DNA of 64,000 nt from Saccharothrix sp. Its GTDB lineage: Bacteria > Actinomycetota > Actinomycetes > Mycobacteriales > Pseudonocardiaceae. The notes beneath the pieces are model-generated. The model searched no databases, had not been told where the DNA came from, and saw nothing but the letters and a program-made list of their open reading frames with translations. Each line of letters opens with the position of its first letter. Position 1 is the first letter of the stretch. Positions 47,187-55,679 of the stretch are shown here, in pieces. The stretch covers positions 1 through 64,000 of the forward strand of contig NZ_JAPSLK010000019.1 of the NCBI RefSeq assembly GCF_031180885.1, given 5' to 3'. A program made the translations under genes and the position numbers.

Positions 47187-47815
47187 GGTTACGGCGATGT
47201 TGTCGGTGGACGGGGACCAGGTGAGGGACGCGCTGTTGGCGGTGGTGCCGGTCACCTGGAGGCCGGTGGGGGCGCTTGGCGGAGTGGTGTCGTTGCTGTT
47301 CCGGACGCCGAAGACCTCCAGTTCCCAGATCGAGTAGCCCCACTCGGTGGCCCGCTGGGTGCCGAGGATGCGCAGGTAGCGGCCGGTGGCGTTGAGGCCG
47401 CCGTGCGTGTCGGTGTCACCGTCGCCGCTGGTCCGGCCGCTGATGTCGGTCCACGACGTGCCGTCGGTGGAGAGTTGGACCTTGTACTGGCTCGCGTACG
47501 CGGCCTCCCAGTGGACGAGCACCTGGTGCACCTCGGCCGCGCCGCCGAGGTCGACGGTGAGCCACTGGGGGTCGAGACCGGGCGCGCCGGCCCAGCGGGT
47601 GTCGGAACGGCCGTCGACGGCGAACTGGCCGGCCAGTGTCGGGTCCTCGGTCGAGGACGTGGTGGTGGGCCTGCCCTGGGGAGAGCAGGACGTCGGCGGG
47701 TGCGCTGGCGGCCGTCAGCGGGACGACCAGGAGCAGCGCTGCCGCCGCGGCGAAGGGTGCGACTCGGCGCGCGGGTTCTCCTCGCGGTCCGGGGCGGCGG
47801 TCCGAAAGGGTAATC
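47187..47815 (-). pseudogene. Remnant of a secreted F5/8C (discoidin) plus fn3 protein
   Basis: A signal-peptide-like frame (PFAAAAALLLVVPLTAAS) leads in a different frame to an F5/8 type C carbohydrate-binding domain (DGRSDTRWAGAPGLDPQWLT, VDLGGAAEVHQVLVHWEAAY, RYLRILGTQRATEWGYSIWE) and the start of an fn3 domain (PPSAPTGLQVTGTTANSASL) that breaks off after STDNIAV at the MFS remnant. One extra C in a CCCC run near 47685 explains the first frame change. Such tails occur on secreted glycoside hydrolases. No usable start codon remains. Confidence 0.75.
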
Positions 47816-47833
47816 GTAAAGATTGTTTACGAT
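47813..47833. promoter_or_regulatory. Palindromic operator-like site ATCGTAAA-N5-TTTACGAT
   Basis: Perfect 8-bp arms with a 5-bp spacer (47813-47820 and 47826-47833), in AT-rich DNA just upstream of the broken F5/8C gene. This is the form of a dimeric repressor site for a carbohydrate-utilisation gene. It now lies between a pseudogene and the start region of the metallopeptidase gene. Confidence 0.55.
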
Positions 47834-47929
47834 CGGCAGGTTAACGGGCGCTGAACAGGGGTGTCAACGGGGCGACCGGGAAGTGCCGTAACCGGCCCCT
47901 TAGGGGTGCGGAGGCGGCACAATGGGCAG

Positions 47930-49303
47930 ATGCGGCTCGCATCGGCTCGGCTGGTCCTGCTCGTGGCGGTGGCCCTGGTGGCCTCCGGGTGCGCCCAACT
48001 GGTCGACGGACGCCCGGTCGCGGGCAAGGTCGTGACCAAGGACGGGGTGGACACCGGGTTCATCCGGGGCACCGACGGCGGACCCATCGACCAGCTCGCG
48101 GCCACCGCGATCACCGACGTGGACGCGTTCTGGCAGGAGACCTTCCCGGCCACGTTCGGCGAGAAGTGGCAGCCGATCGAGGGCGGCATCTACTCGGTCG
48201 ACACCGCCGACCCGGCCGCCAAGCCGCCGCCGTGCACCGAGAAGGCCAGCGACGTCGAGGGCAACGCGTTCTACTGCCCGAGCGCGGACGCCATCGCCTG
48301 GGACCGGGCGGCGCTGCTGCCCGTGCTCAAGGACCGGTTCGGCGACGCGGCCGTGGTGATCGTGCTGGCCCACGAGATGGGGCACGCGGTGCAGCGGCGC
48401 ATGGGCATCACGCCCGAGGCCGAGCGGCGCGACCCGGACAGGTACCCGACCATCCTCACCGAGGCGATGGCCGACTGCTTCGCCGGCGCGTTCGTCAAGT
48501 GGGTCAACGACGGCAAGTCCGAGCACCTGGACATCGGCACCGACACCCTGGACTCGGCGCTGGGCGCGCTGATCACGTTCAAAGACCCGGTGGGCACGTC
48601 CCCCGACGACAACTCCGCGCACGGCAACGCGTTCGACCGGGTGTCGGCCTTCCAGGACGGCTACCTGAAGGACGCGAAGTTCTGCGCGGCGATGACCGTG
48701 CAGAACCGGCCGTTCACCCAGCAGGCGTTCACCAGCCTCGACGACAAGGAACGGGGCGGCAACCTGCCGTTCGACGAGATGCTCGACGCCATCGCGCCGG
48801 ACCTGAACAACTACTACAAGGCACTGGTGGCCACCAAGGGCAAGACGTGGACCGAGCCGAAGGCCACCGCGGTCCGCGAGGAGCCCGCGTGCTCGGGCGA
48901 CCAGGGGCCGGTGGCGTTCTGCCCGGCGGACAAGTCGGTCGAGGTGGACGTGGCAGAGGACCTGCCCGAACTGCACGCCAAGATCGGCGACTACGCGACC
49001 GGTGTGCTGTTGGCGAGCCGGTACGGGTTGGCGGCGCGCGCGGCGGCGGGGTTGAAGGTCGAGGGGTCCGAGGCGGCGGAGGGCGCGTTGTGCCTGGCGG
49101 GGGCTTACACGCGCGAGGTGTTCACGCGGCAGCAGGGGTTCGGGTTGTCGCCGGGTGACTTGGACGAGGCCGTTCAGGTGTTGTTGGCCTACGACTTCGC
49201 GGCGCGGGACGCGTCGGGCGAGAACGCGGTGGACCCGGGGTTCAAGCGGGTGGACCTGTTCCGCAACGGTGTCTTCACGGGTGTCTCGGCCTGCGGGTTC
49301 TGA
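47930..49303 (+). CDS. Neutral zinc metallopeptidase lipoprotein (YpfJ family), copy 1
   Basis: 457 residues. Lipoprotein signal peptide with lipobox LVASGC (Cys near residue 22), so it is membrane-anchored outside the cell. The zinc motif HEMGH is in VVIVLAHEMGHAVQRRMG near residue 145, followed by TEAMADCFAGAFVKW with the likely third ligand Asp/Glu. Catalytic type as in the putative neutral zinc metallopeptidases (COG2321). A second, Cys-containing C-terminal half (CSGDQGPVAFCPADKSVEVD onward) repeats the shape of the peptidase without HEXXH, suggesting an internal inactive domain. The next gene is its paralogue. Confidence 0.85.
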   Translation: MRLASARLVLLVAVALVASGCAQLVDGRPVAGKVVTKDGVDTGFIRGTDGGPIDQLAATAITDVDAFWQETFPATFGEKWQPIEGGIYSVDTADPAAKPPPCTEKASDVEGNAFYCPSADAIAWDRAALLPVLKDRFGDAAVVIVLAHEMGHAVQRRMGITPEAERRDPDRYPTILTEAMADCFAGAFVKWVNDGKSEHLDIGTDTLDSALGALITFKDPVGTSPDDNSAHGNAFDRVSAFQDGYLKDAKFCAAMTVQNRPFTQQAFTSLDDKERGGNLPFDEMLDAIAPDLNNYYKALVATKGKTWTEPKATAVREEPACSGDQGPVAFCPADKSVEVDVAEDLPELHAKIGDYATGVLLASRYGLAARAAAGLKVEGSEAAEGALCLAGAYTREVFTRQQGFGLSPGDLDEAVQVLLAYDFAARDASGENAVDPGFKRVDLFRNGVFTGVSACGF

Positions 49304-49686
49304 GACGCGCGTGCGCTGAGCGCTTTCAAGATCAAAAGCTTGAAAGATCAAAGATCAAAAGCTACAAACGGCGCTCGCCGCGCGGCAGGCCCCCGGGGGT
49401 GGAAGGGCGTCGGTTCGTCCCCCGTACGGCCTGCCGGAGGCAACCACCCTTTTGGTCTTCTCCGCCAGCGGTGAAGCGTGCTTGCGGAGAAGACCAAAGC
49501 GTGGTTGGGCTGCGCCCAGGCCGTACGGGGGACGAACCGAGGCCCTTCCTGTGGCTTGGCAGCCCTGGGCGCGCCTGCGGCGCGGAATGCGGCGGCTGTG
49601 GGGTGGTGGTTGGTGTGGTTCCGCCACGGTGGAGTGGGGTCGTTAAGTAGGGTTCGGGCGGACGGCTCGGTGGTTCGGCTCGGTGG
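49304..49686. other. Intergenic region with GATCAAA direct repeats and long palindrome
   Basis: 383 bp between the two paralogous peptidase genes. 49325-49370 holds repeated GATCAAA units; 49401-49549 is a large inverted repeat. From 49560 to 49680 no feature beyond the next promoter is seen. No coding region with homology was found. Confidence 0.65.
49401..49549. repeat. 149-bp imperfect palindrome
   Basis: The left arm starts GGAAGGGCGTCGGTTCGTCC and includes CCCGTACGGCCTG; the right arm carries its reverse complement with one mismatch in 33 bp. After an unpaired patch the inner arm TTGGTCTTCTCCGC (left) pairs with GCGGAGAAGACCAA (right) around a loop of about 18 nt. Arms are about 65 bp each. 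It could serve as a terminator for copy 1, but it is much larger than needed, so a mobile or dispersed palindromic element is likely. Confidence 0.8.
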
Positions 49687-51138
49687 ATGGGGCGTGGCAT
49701 GGCTCGACGGGTGGTGGGGGTTGCGGCGCTCGTCCTGGTCTCGGCGTTGACCAGCGCGTGCACGCAGGCGGTGGACGGGCTCGCCAAGGCGGTGCAGCCC
49801 GACGTCACCAAGGTCTCCGGGCTGGAGATCACCACCGGGGAGAGCGGCCCCAAGCCCGGCGTGCCCGACGCCGACCTCCGGGTCGAGAACGCCGACGGCG
49901 GCGAGATGGACCGGCTCGCGATCAACACCCTCGCCGACGTCTCGGAGTACTGGACCGAGAAGATGCCCGAGCACTTCGACGGCAAGAAGTTCGAGCCGGT
50001 GAAGCGCCTGGTGTCCTACGACTCGACCGGCGCGGGCGTGGAGATCTGCCGGACCAACACCGCCGGTGTCGCGAACGCGTTCTACTGCTCGCTGGACGAC
50101 AGCATCGCCTGGGACCGCGGCGACCTGCTGCCCATGCTGGACGACGCGTTCGGCCCGATGTCCGTGGTGACCGTGCTGGCGCACGAGATGGGCCACGCCG
50201 TGCAGTACAAGCTCGGCGCGCAGGGCGGGGTCAACCAGGCCACCCCGTCGATCATCAAGGAGCAGCAGGCGGACTGCTACGCGGGCAACTTCTTCCGCTG
50301 GGTCGCGGAGGGCAAGTCCAAGCACTTCCGCATCTCCACCGGTCCCGGCCTGAACCAGGTCCTCGCGACCATGTTCTTCATCCGCGACGCGGCGGGCACG
50401 TCCGCCGAGAAGCAGGGTGCGCACGGCAGCGCGTTCGACCGGGTGGCGGCCTTCCAGTTCGGTTTCGCGGGCGACCCGAAGCGGTGCGCGGAGATCGACG
50501 AGCAGGAGATCAAGGACCGCATCACCCAGCAGAAGTTCGACGCCCAGGACGTGGACACCGGCCAGGGCAAGGGCAACCTGAAGGTCGACGACCGCAAGTA
50601 CCTGCAACTGCTGGAGGAAAGCCTCCGCGAGGCCTTCAAGCAGAGCGGCGCGACCCCGCCGACCTTCAAGCAGGGCGACGTCGCCTGCACCGACGCCAAG
50701 GTGACCTCGCCGGCCACCTACTGCCCGGCCACCAACACCGTCGGCATCGACCTGCAGGACCTGGTCAAGATCGGCACCCCGCCCAAGCGCGGCCAGAAGG
50801 GCGGGATCGGCGACTTCGCGGCCTTCGCCGAGATCGCCTCGCGCTTCGCGCTGTCCATCCAGAAGGCCACCGGCTACCCGTTGGAGGGCCCGGCGGCGGG
50901 GCTGCGCACGGCGTGCCTGACCGGGGCGTGGGCGGGCACGACCACGGACCAGAAGGCCAAGCTCCGGCTGTCCTCGGGCGATCTGGACGAGGCGGTGGCG
51001 GAGCTGCTGGCCGACCGGAGCCTGATCGCCGCCGACGTCAACGGCACCGTGGTGCCCTCCGGTTTCGCCCGCGTCGAGGCGTTCCGGGACGGCTTCTTCG
51101 ACGGCAGCGGGCTCTGCACCCGGAAGTACTCCGGGTGA
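49687..51138 (+). CDS. Neutral zinc metallopeptidase lipoprotein (YpfJ family), copy 2
   Basis: 483 residues (471 from the MARR Met at 49699). Lipobox LTSAC near residue 25. The zinc motif is in VVTVLAHEMGHAVQYKLG, followed by KEQQADCYAGNFFRWVAEGK. Later Cys-rich sequence (VACTDAKVTSPATYCPATNT) again marks a second, HEXXH-free half. It shares many blocks with the preceding gene (AIAWDRAALLP versus SIAWDRGDLLP; AHGNAFDRVSAFQ versus AHGSAFDRVAAFQ), so the pair arose by tandem duplication. Substrates unknown. Confidence 0.85.
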   Translation: MGRGMARRVVGVAALVLVSALTSACTQAVDGLAKAVQPDVTKVSGLEITTGESGPKPGVPDADLRVENADGGEMDRLAINTLADVSEYWTEKMPEHFDGKKFEPVKRLVSYDSTGAGVEICRTNTAGVANAFYCSLDDSIAWDRGDLLPMLDDAFGPMSVVTVLAHEMGHAVQYKLGAQGGVNQATPSIIKEQQADCYAGNFFRWVAEGKSKHFRISTGPGLNQVLATMFFIRDAAGTSAEKQGAHGSAFDRVAAFQFGFAGDPKRCAEIDEQEIKDRITQQKFDAQDVDTGQGKGNLKVDDRKYLQLLEESLREAFKQSGATPPTFKQGDVACTDAKVTSPATYCPATNTVGIDLQDLVKIGTPPKRGQKGGIGDFAAFAEIASRFALSIQKATGYPLEGPAAGLRTACLTGAWAGTTTDQKAKLRLSSGDLDEAVAELLADRSLIAADVNGTVVPSGFARVEAFRDGFFDGSGLCTRKYSG

Positions 51139-51140
51139 CC

Positions 51141-51171
51141 CCGTAGGCGCTCCGGGTGGGAGCGCCTACGG
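51141..51171. terminator. Bidirectional hairpin terminator
   Basis: Perfect 13-bp stem CCGTAGGCGCTCC / GGAGCGCCTACGG (51141-51153 with 51159-51171), 5-nt loop, between convergent genes ending at 51138 and 51181. Confidence 0.8.
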
Positions 51172-51180
51172 CCCCAGGCG

Positions 51181-52149
51181 TCAGTAGAGGGCGCTGGCGA
51201 GGGAGCGGCGAGCCGCGGAAACGCGCTGGTCGTCGGCGGGGAACAGCTCGAACAGGCCCACCAGGTGCTCGCGGACCCGGTCCCGGTCGTCGCCGTAGAC
51301 GCGCCGGACGGTGTCGATGAGCCGCTTGAACGCGGCCTCGACGTCCTGGGTGGCCAGTTCGACGTCGGCCGCGGCCAGTTGGGCGTCGAGGTCGTCCGGG
51401 TTGGCGTCGGCCTTGGCCACCGCGTCCGGGCTCAGGCTCTCCGCGCGGGCGGTGAAGCGGACCTGGGCGAGGGCGGCCTTGGCGTCGGCGTTGCCGGGTT
51501 CGGTCGCCAGGATCGCCTCGTACGCGGCCTCGGCGGCGGCGAAGTCGCCCCGTTCGAACGCGTCCTCGGCGGCGGTGAACCGCTCGTCCTCGGGCTCCGC
51601 GACCGGCTCACCCGCCGCGCCCCGGTTGGCCTCGGCGGCGCGGATGCCGGGCAGGCGGTCGCGCAGGGCGTCCAGCAGGCGGTTGATCCACTTGGTGAAC
51701 TCGGCTTCGGGCAGCGGACCGGCGAACGCGTCCACCGGCTGCCCGGCGGCGACGGCGACCACGGTCGGCACCGACTGCACGCCGAACACCTGGCCGACGC
51801 GCGGGCTCACGTCGAGGTCGACCCGGGCGAGCAGCCACGCGCCACCGGCCGCGCGGGCGGCCTTCTCCAAGATCGGCGACAGCTGACCCGCCTCGGGGCT
51901 CCAGGACGCGGTCAGCTCGACCACGACCGGGACCTCCAGCGAGCGCTCCACGACCGACTGGAACGTCGCCTCGGTGACGTCGAGCACCCACGGGCTGGGC
52001 CCCTCGGCGGCCGGACCACCGGCGGCGGGGGGCGGTGTGGCGGCGCGCTGGCGGGCGGCGTCGGCCCGGGCCTTCAGCGCGCCGAGGTCGACCGCCCCGG
52101 AGAGCGCGGCGGACAGTGCAGCGGACTTGCGAGGGTCTGGCCTTGTCAC
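51181..52149 (-). CDS. Thioredoxin-fold protein with TPR tail (CnoX/YbbN-like), Rv1324-like
   Basis: 322 residues: a thioredoxin domain (about 60-165; [36 protein letters not shown]) and a C-terminal TPR-like region (about 190-320; [20 protein letters not shown]). Chaperedoxin CnoX has this plan and guards proteins from over-oxidation. Here the active-site CXXC is missing: the position reads W-S-P-E-A, so it cannot act as a dithiol reductase and probably only binds clients. The GTG at 52149 is favoured by homology. Rv1324 lies near glgB in M. tuberculosis, as here. Confidence 0.85.
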   Translation of the reverse strand: MTRPDPRKSAALSAALSGAVDLGALKARADAARQRAATPPPAAGGPAAEGPSPWVLDVTEATFQSVVERSLEVPVVVELTASWSPEAGQLSPILEKAARAAGGAWLLARVDLDVSPRVGQVFGVQSVPTVVAVAAGQPVDAFAGPLPEAEFTKWINRLLDALRDRLPGIRAAEANRGAAGEPVAEPEDERFTAAEDAFERGDFAAAEAAYEAILATEPGNADAKAALAQVRFTARAESLSPDAVAKADANPDDLDAQLAAADVELATQDVEAAFKRLIDTVRRVYGDDRDRVREHLVGLFELFPADDQRVSAARRSLASALY

Positions 52150-52218
52150 GCTCCCATCCTGGCACGGCACCGGCCGGTCGCGACGGCAGCCCGGCCGGAC
52201 GCGCCCGGGCGTCCCTCG

Positions 52219-53064
52219 TCACCCCGCGATCTGGGCGACCGGGTCGATCGCCATCGGGTTGGTCCGCATGGCGTCGTTCTGCCGGCCCAGCGCCAGCGCG
52301 AGTGGTGTCATCAGCTCCAGGAACCGGGCCGTGCCCTCCTCGCCGAGCGCCTGCCACGGGTGCCGGGCGGCCGCGTCGGTCCGGCGCTCGACTTCCTCCC
52401 GGAGGGTGCGCCCGGCCGGCGTGAGCCCGCGGTCGAAGAGCCCGCGCTCGGTCAGGGACCGCTCCGCCTGTGCCCACTCCTCCTCGGACCATCCGCGCGC
52501 CTGCCGCAGGTAGGAGCCCTCCAATCCCTTGTCCGCGCCGAACAGCACGAGCGTTTCGCACGGGGTGAGGTCGGCCGCCACCAGGGCCGCGACGTGCCCG
52601 TCCCCGCGTGACTCGCGCAAGGTCGTGCACGCCTGCCACAACTTCAGGTGCGGCTCGTCGGGCACCGGGAGCGCCGCGTTGGCCGCTCCCAGCACCCGCC
52701 CGGCCACCGGCGCGGCAGCCGCCGCCCGGACCGCGAGGTCGGCCGCCTCCGCCACGTCCAGGGTCGGCAGCATCCGCCGCAACGCCCCGTCCACGCCCTC
52801 CAGCCGTGCCGCCAGGAAGCGCTCCGGCGGGGCGACCTCCCACGCGTCGGGCAGCGCACGCGCCACCATCCGCGGGTGGAAGCTGTAGAACGCGGCCGTC
52901 ACGGTCTGCGGCGCCGCGGCGCCGAGCGGTGCCGCGCGCATGGCGAAGTAGCCCATCCAGCCGCCCTTGCAGCCCAGCGCGTCGGTCACCGCGCGGGACT
53001 CCGGCGTGAAGTACGTGACGTCGTGGTACGGCTCGAAGCGCAGCCACAGGGCGCGAGGGTCCAT
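52219..53064 (-). CDS. SCO6745-family protein (SalK-like, winged-helix tail)
   Basis: 281 residues. The N-terminus RALWLRFEPYHDVTYFTPES with later GWMGYFAMRAAPLG is typical of the SCO6745/SalK group. The C-terminal about 110 residues look like a MarR-type helix-turn-helix (LTERGLFDRGLTPAGRTLRE). Function is unproven; some members sit by antibiotic or aromatic gene clusters. A near-perfect 18-bp palindrome lies just upstream (53075-53092), so the gene is probably under a TetR-type repressor or autoregulated. Confidence 0.8.
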   Translation of the reverse strand: MDPRALWLRFEPYHDVTYFTPESRAVTDALGCKGGWMGYFAMRAAPLGAAAPQTVTAAFYSFHPRMVARALPDAWEVAPPERFLAARLEGVDGALRRMLPTLDVAEAADLAVRAAAAAPVAGRVLGAANAALPVPDEPHLKLWQACTTLRESRGDGHVAALVAADLTPCETLVLFGADKGLEGSYLRQARGWSEEEWAQAERSLTERGLFDRGLTPAGRTLREEVERRTDAAARHPWQALGEEGTARFLELMTPLALALGRQNDAMRTNPMAIDPVAQIAG

Positions 53065-53074
53065 GCCGACAAAT

Positions 53075-53092
53075 TAGTAGGACGTCCGACTA
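53075..53092. promoter_or_regulatory. 18-bp operator-like palindrome TAGTAGGACGTCCGACTA
   Basis: TAGTAGGAC|GTCCGACTA has one mismatch between half-sites. It starts 11 bp upstream of the SCO6745-family ATG and overlaps the stop codon of the thiamine-binding gene. The form AGGACGTCCT is a common TetR-family operator core. Confidence 0.6.
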
Positions 53093-53392
53093 TTCGGAAG
53101 GGTTGAGGTGCTGCTCGATCCGGTCGACCTTGGCGGTCAGCTGCCCGGTGTACCCCGGTCGGATGTCGGCCTTGAGCACGAGGCCGACCCGCGGCGCCGT
53201 GGCCTGCACGACCTCGGTCGCCTTCTTCACCACCGCCATCACCTCGTCCCACTCGCCCTCGACCAGCGTGAACATCGCGTTGGTCTGGTTGGGCAGCCCG
53301 GACTCCCGGACCACCCGCACCGCCTCCGCGACGGCCGCGGCCACGCTGTCGGACTCCCCGCCGAGCGGGCTGACGCTGAACGCGACGAGCAC
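53090..53392 (-). CDS. MTH1187-family thiamine-binding protein
   Basis: 100 residues. Ferredoxin-like fold of the YkoF/MTH1187 family, which binds thiamine or its pyrimidine. Seen: [20 protein letters not shown] at the N-terminus, a central [17 protein letters not shown], and the C-terminal [20 protein letters not shown]. The GTG at 53392 has AGGAGGG about 5 nt upstream, and longer frames lack homology. It is divergent from the MarR gene with 43 bp between starts. Confidence 0.85.
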   Translation of the reverse strand: MLVAFSVSPLGGESDSVAAAVAEAVRVVRESGLPNQTNAMFTLVEGEWDEVMAVVKKATEVVQATAPRVGLVLKADIRPGYTGQLTAKVDRIEQHLNPSE

Positions 53393-53423
53393 AGTTCCCT
53401 CCTCTTGGTCGGGTACCCACTGG

Positions 53424-53429
53424 TAGCTT
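53424..53429 (+). promoter_or_regulatory. -10 hexamer TAGCTT for leaderless marR
   Basis: TAGCTT ends 6 nt before the ATG at 53436, with no Shine-Dalgarno, so initiation is probably leaderless. Confidence 0.4.
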
Positions 53430-53435
53430 CGGCGC

Positions 53436-53939
53436 ATGACGTCCCAACCGCTGCCGTTCGACCCCATCGCGCGCGCCGCCGAGCTGTGGGAGAAGCGGAT
53501 CGGACCGTCGACGGCGATGGCGGCGGTCACGAGCGTCATGCGAGTACAGCAGATCATCCAGTCCTCGGTGGACTCCGCCCTCAAACCGCACGGTCTGACC
53601 TTCGCCCGGTTCGAGGCGCTGGTGCTGCTGACGTTCTCGCGCACCGGCAGCCTGCCCATGCGGGTGATGGGCGAGCGGCTCCAGCTGCACCCGACCAGCG
53701 TGACCAACATCGTGGACCGCCTGGAGGCCGACGGCCTGGTCCGCCGCAACCCGCACCCGACCGACCGGCGGACGACCCTGGTGGAGATCACCGAGGCCGG
53801 TCACGCGCGGCGGGAGGCGGCGACGGAGGCGGTGACCGAGGTCGAGTTCGGCCTGCGCGGGCTGACCGACCGGCAGACCGAGCAGCTGACCGACCTGCTC
53901 GCCAAGGTCCGCCGCGCGGTCGGCGACTTCAAGGACTGA
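53436..53939 (+). CDS. MarR family transcriptional regulator
   Basis: 167 residues, one winged-helix MarR domain: [20 protein letters not shown], recognition helix [20 protein letters not shown], and wing [20 protein letters not shown]. It probably represses itself or the divergent thiamine-binding gene. Ligand unknown. Confidence 0.9.
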   Translation: MTSQPLPFDPIARAAELWEKRIGPSTAMAAVTSVMRVQQIIQSSVDSALKPHGLTFARFEALVLLTFSRTGSLPMRVMGERLQLHPTSVTNIVDRLEADGLVRRNPHPTDRRTTLVEITEAGHARREAATEAVTEVEFGLRGLTDRQTEQLTDLLAKVRRAVGDFKD

Positions 53940-54009
53940 TCCGCTCGACGCGGTGTTCGAGGGCTAATCCGCTCGACCGGAACCTGGCCAGTCGGCCACG
54001 CTGTGCGCC

Positions 54010-55047
54010 GTGCGAACCGTAGTCGCCTTGGTGACCGTGGGTGGCCGGCACGTGGGGACCCTGCCGGAGTTCACCGTGGCGAGCCCGTGGTGGAACGACG
54101 TCGAGCCGGTGACCGCGCACCTCGACCGGGTGCTGGGCGTGCCGACGAGCGTGCTGCGGCTGGTGTCCGCGAGGGGTTCGGGGATGCGCGGCGGGACGGT
54201 GAGCTACCAGGTCGAGGCGTCCGAGCCGGTCGCTTTGTCCACTGTGGACCCGGTGGAGTTCCCGGATGACTTGTTGCGGATGCCGTGGGCGCGACCGGGT
54301 GGGCCGGCGGCGCTGGTGGAGTGGGCGGACGGGCACGTGCGGCGGGTCGAGCCGGCGGTGCAGGTGAAGACGTGGAACCTGTCGTGCCTGTACCGGTTGC
54401 GCACCAGGGCGGGGGTGGTGTGGGCGAAGGAGGTCCCGCCGTTCCCGGCGCCCGAGGGGCCGGTGATCGAACTGGTGCGGTCGGTCGACCCGTCGCTGGT
54501 GCCGGGCGTGCCGGCGGCCGAGGGCAGGAGGATCCTGCTGGAGGACGTGCCCGGGACGGACTGCTGGTCACCGAGTGCGGAGATGATCGAACACATGGTC
54601 CCCCGCTGGGTCGCCGTGCAACACGCCCTGGCGGGATTTTTCCCGCCGGTCCGGTTGCGGCGTCGCGGGGTGACGGTGCCGTCGTTCGGCCTGCCGGACT
54701 CGTTGCTGCACGGTGACTTCCACCCGGGCAACTGGCGGTCGAGCGGGGTCGTGCTGGACTGGGGCGAGGCGCACTGGGGTCACCCGGCACTGGACGCGGC
54801 CAAGCTGGTCGACTTCGTCGGCCCGGACCTGGGGCCGCTGGTCGAGCGCGTCTGGTGCGAGGCGTGGCTGAGGCACTGCCCGGACAGCGACCCGTGGAGC
54901 GCCCTGAGGCAGGGTCGACCGGCGGCACACCTGCTGGGGGCGGAGGTGTACCAGGAGTTCCTCGACAACATCGAGGAGAGCGAGCGCGTGTACCACCGGG
55001 GTGACCCGGAGGAGCAGTTGGCGCTGGCTCAGTCTTTCGCGGTCTGA
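54010..55047 (+). CDS. Aminoglycoside-phosphotransferase-fold protein
   Basis: 345 residues. An N-terminal region of about 120 residues with NUDIX-like or unrelated beta sequence (TVASPWWNDVEPVTAHLDRV) precedes an APH-type kinase domain with SLLHGDFHPGNWRSSGVVLD and WGEAHWGHPALDAAKLVDFV (catalytic Asp and metal Asp, near residues 235-255). Such proteins phosphorylate small hydroxylated molecules; substrate unknown. The GTG at 54010 lies 7 nt after CACGCT. Its 3' end overlaps the convergent DUF3817 gene by 19 bp. Confidence 0.75.
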   Translation: MRTVVALVTVGGRHVGTLPEFTVASPWWNDVEPVTAHLDRVLGVPTSVLRLVSARGSGMRGGTVSYQVEASEPVALSTVDPVEFPDDLLRMPWARPGGPAALVEWADGHVRRVEPAVQVKTWNLSCLYRLRTRAGVVWAKEVPPFPAPEGPVIELVRSVDPSLVPGVPAAEGRRILLEDVPGTDCWSPSAEMIEHMVPRWVAVQHALAGFFPPVRLRRRGVTVPSFGLPDSLLHGDFHPGNWRSSGVVLDWGEAHWGHPALDAAKLVDFVGPDLGPLVERVWCEAWLRHCPDSDPWSALRQGRPAAHLLGAEVYQEFLDNIEESERVYHRGDPEEQLALAQSFAV

Positions 55048-55367
55048 ACCTCGGTCTGAACGTCGTCGTCGAGCTTCCCGTTCTTCGCGGCCCAGCGCTC
55101 GAAGATCACGGTGCCGAACGGCGGGATGCCGGCGACGAGGGCCCAGATGGTGGTGGCCTTGTTCCAGCGGTGGGCGAGCATGAGGGTGACGAGCACGTAG
55201 CCGACGAAGACGACCCCGTGGATCGGGCCGAAGATCTTCACGCCGACTTCGTTCTCGACGACGACGTACTTGAAGAACATGCCGATCAGCAGACCGGCCC
55301 AGGACACGGCCTCGGCGAGCGCGAAGAGGCGGAAACGGCCAACGGGGCTGCTAAGCATGTCACCCAT
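55029..55367 (-). CDS. DUF3817 membrane protein
   Basis: 112 residues with about three transmembrane helices. The motif RLFALAEAVSWAGLLIGMFF, then FGPIHGVVFVGYVLVTLMLA and FGTVIFERW, marks DUF3817 (as in Rv1342c). Function unknown. Either the ATG at 55367 or that at 55358 may be used. Confidence 0.85.
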   Translation of the reverse strand: MGDMLSSPVGRFRLFALAEAVSWAGLLIGMFFKYVVVENEVGVKIFGPIHGVVFVGYVLVTLMLAHRWNKATTIWALVAGIPPFGTVIFERWAAKNGKLDDDVQTEVQTAKD

Positions 55368-55408
55368 TGTGGTGAGTGATCCCGGTCACCTGTCCGTTGG
55401 GTCCGTTT

Positions 55409-55451
55409 TTGTCGGTGGTCGCTGGGAAAATGGTGATCGGGGGCCGGCGGC
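55409..55451 (+). promoter_or_regulatory. PafBC/RecA-independent-type promoter motif with GC-box, copy 4
   Basis: TTGTCGGTG (55409-55417), 8 nt, GAAAAT (55426-55431), then GGGGGCCGGCGGCC (55438-55451). It points into the low-complexity tract. Confidence 0.45.
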
Positions 55452-55679
55452 CGGCGCTCGGTGGTTCGCGGTTCTCGGCGGGCGGCGGGCGGTTTGCCGG
55501 CGGACGGCCGGGGGCGGGCAACGACGGCGGGCAGTGGCGCGGGCGGCCGGGCGGCGGCAGGCAGCAGCGGCGGGGCAGCCGGCAGCGGCGACAACTGCGG
55601 CGGGTGGCACCGATCGGCGGCGGCGCGCGGCGAGTGAGTGGTGGCGGCGGGTTTGCCCAGGTGAGACGTGTGTGTGGTT

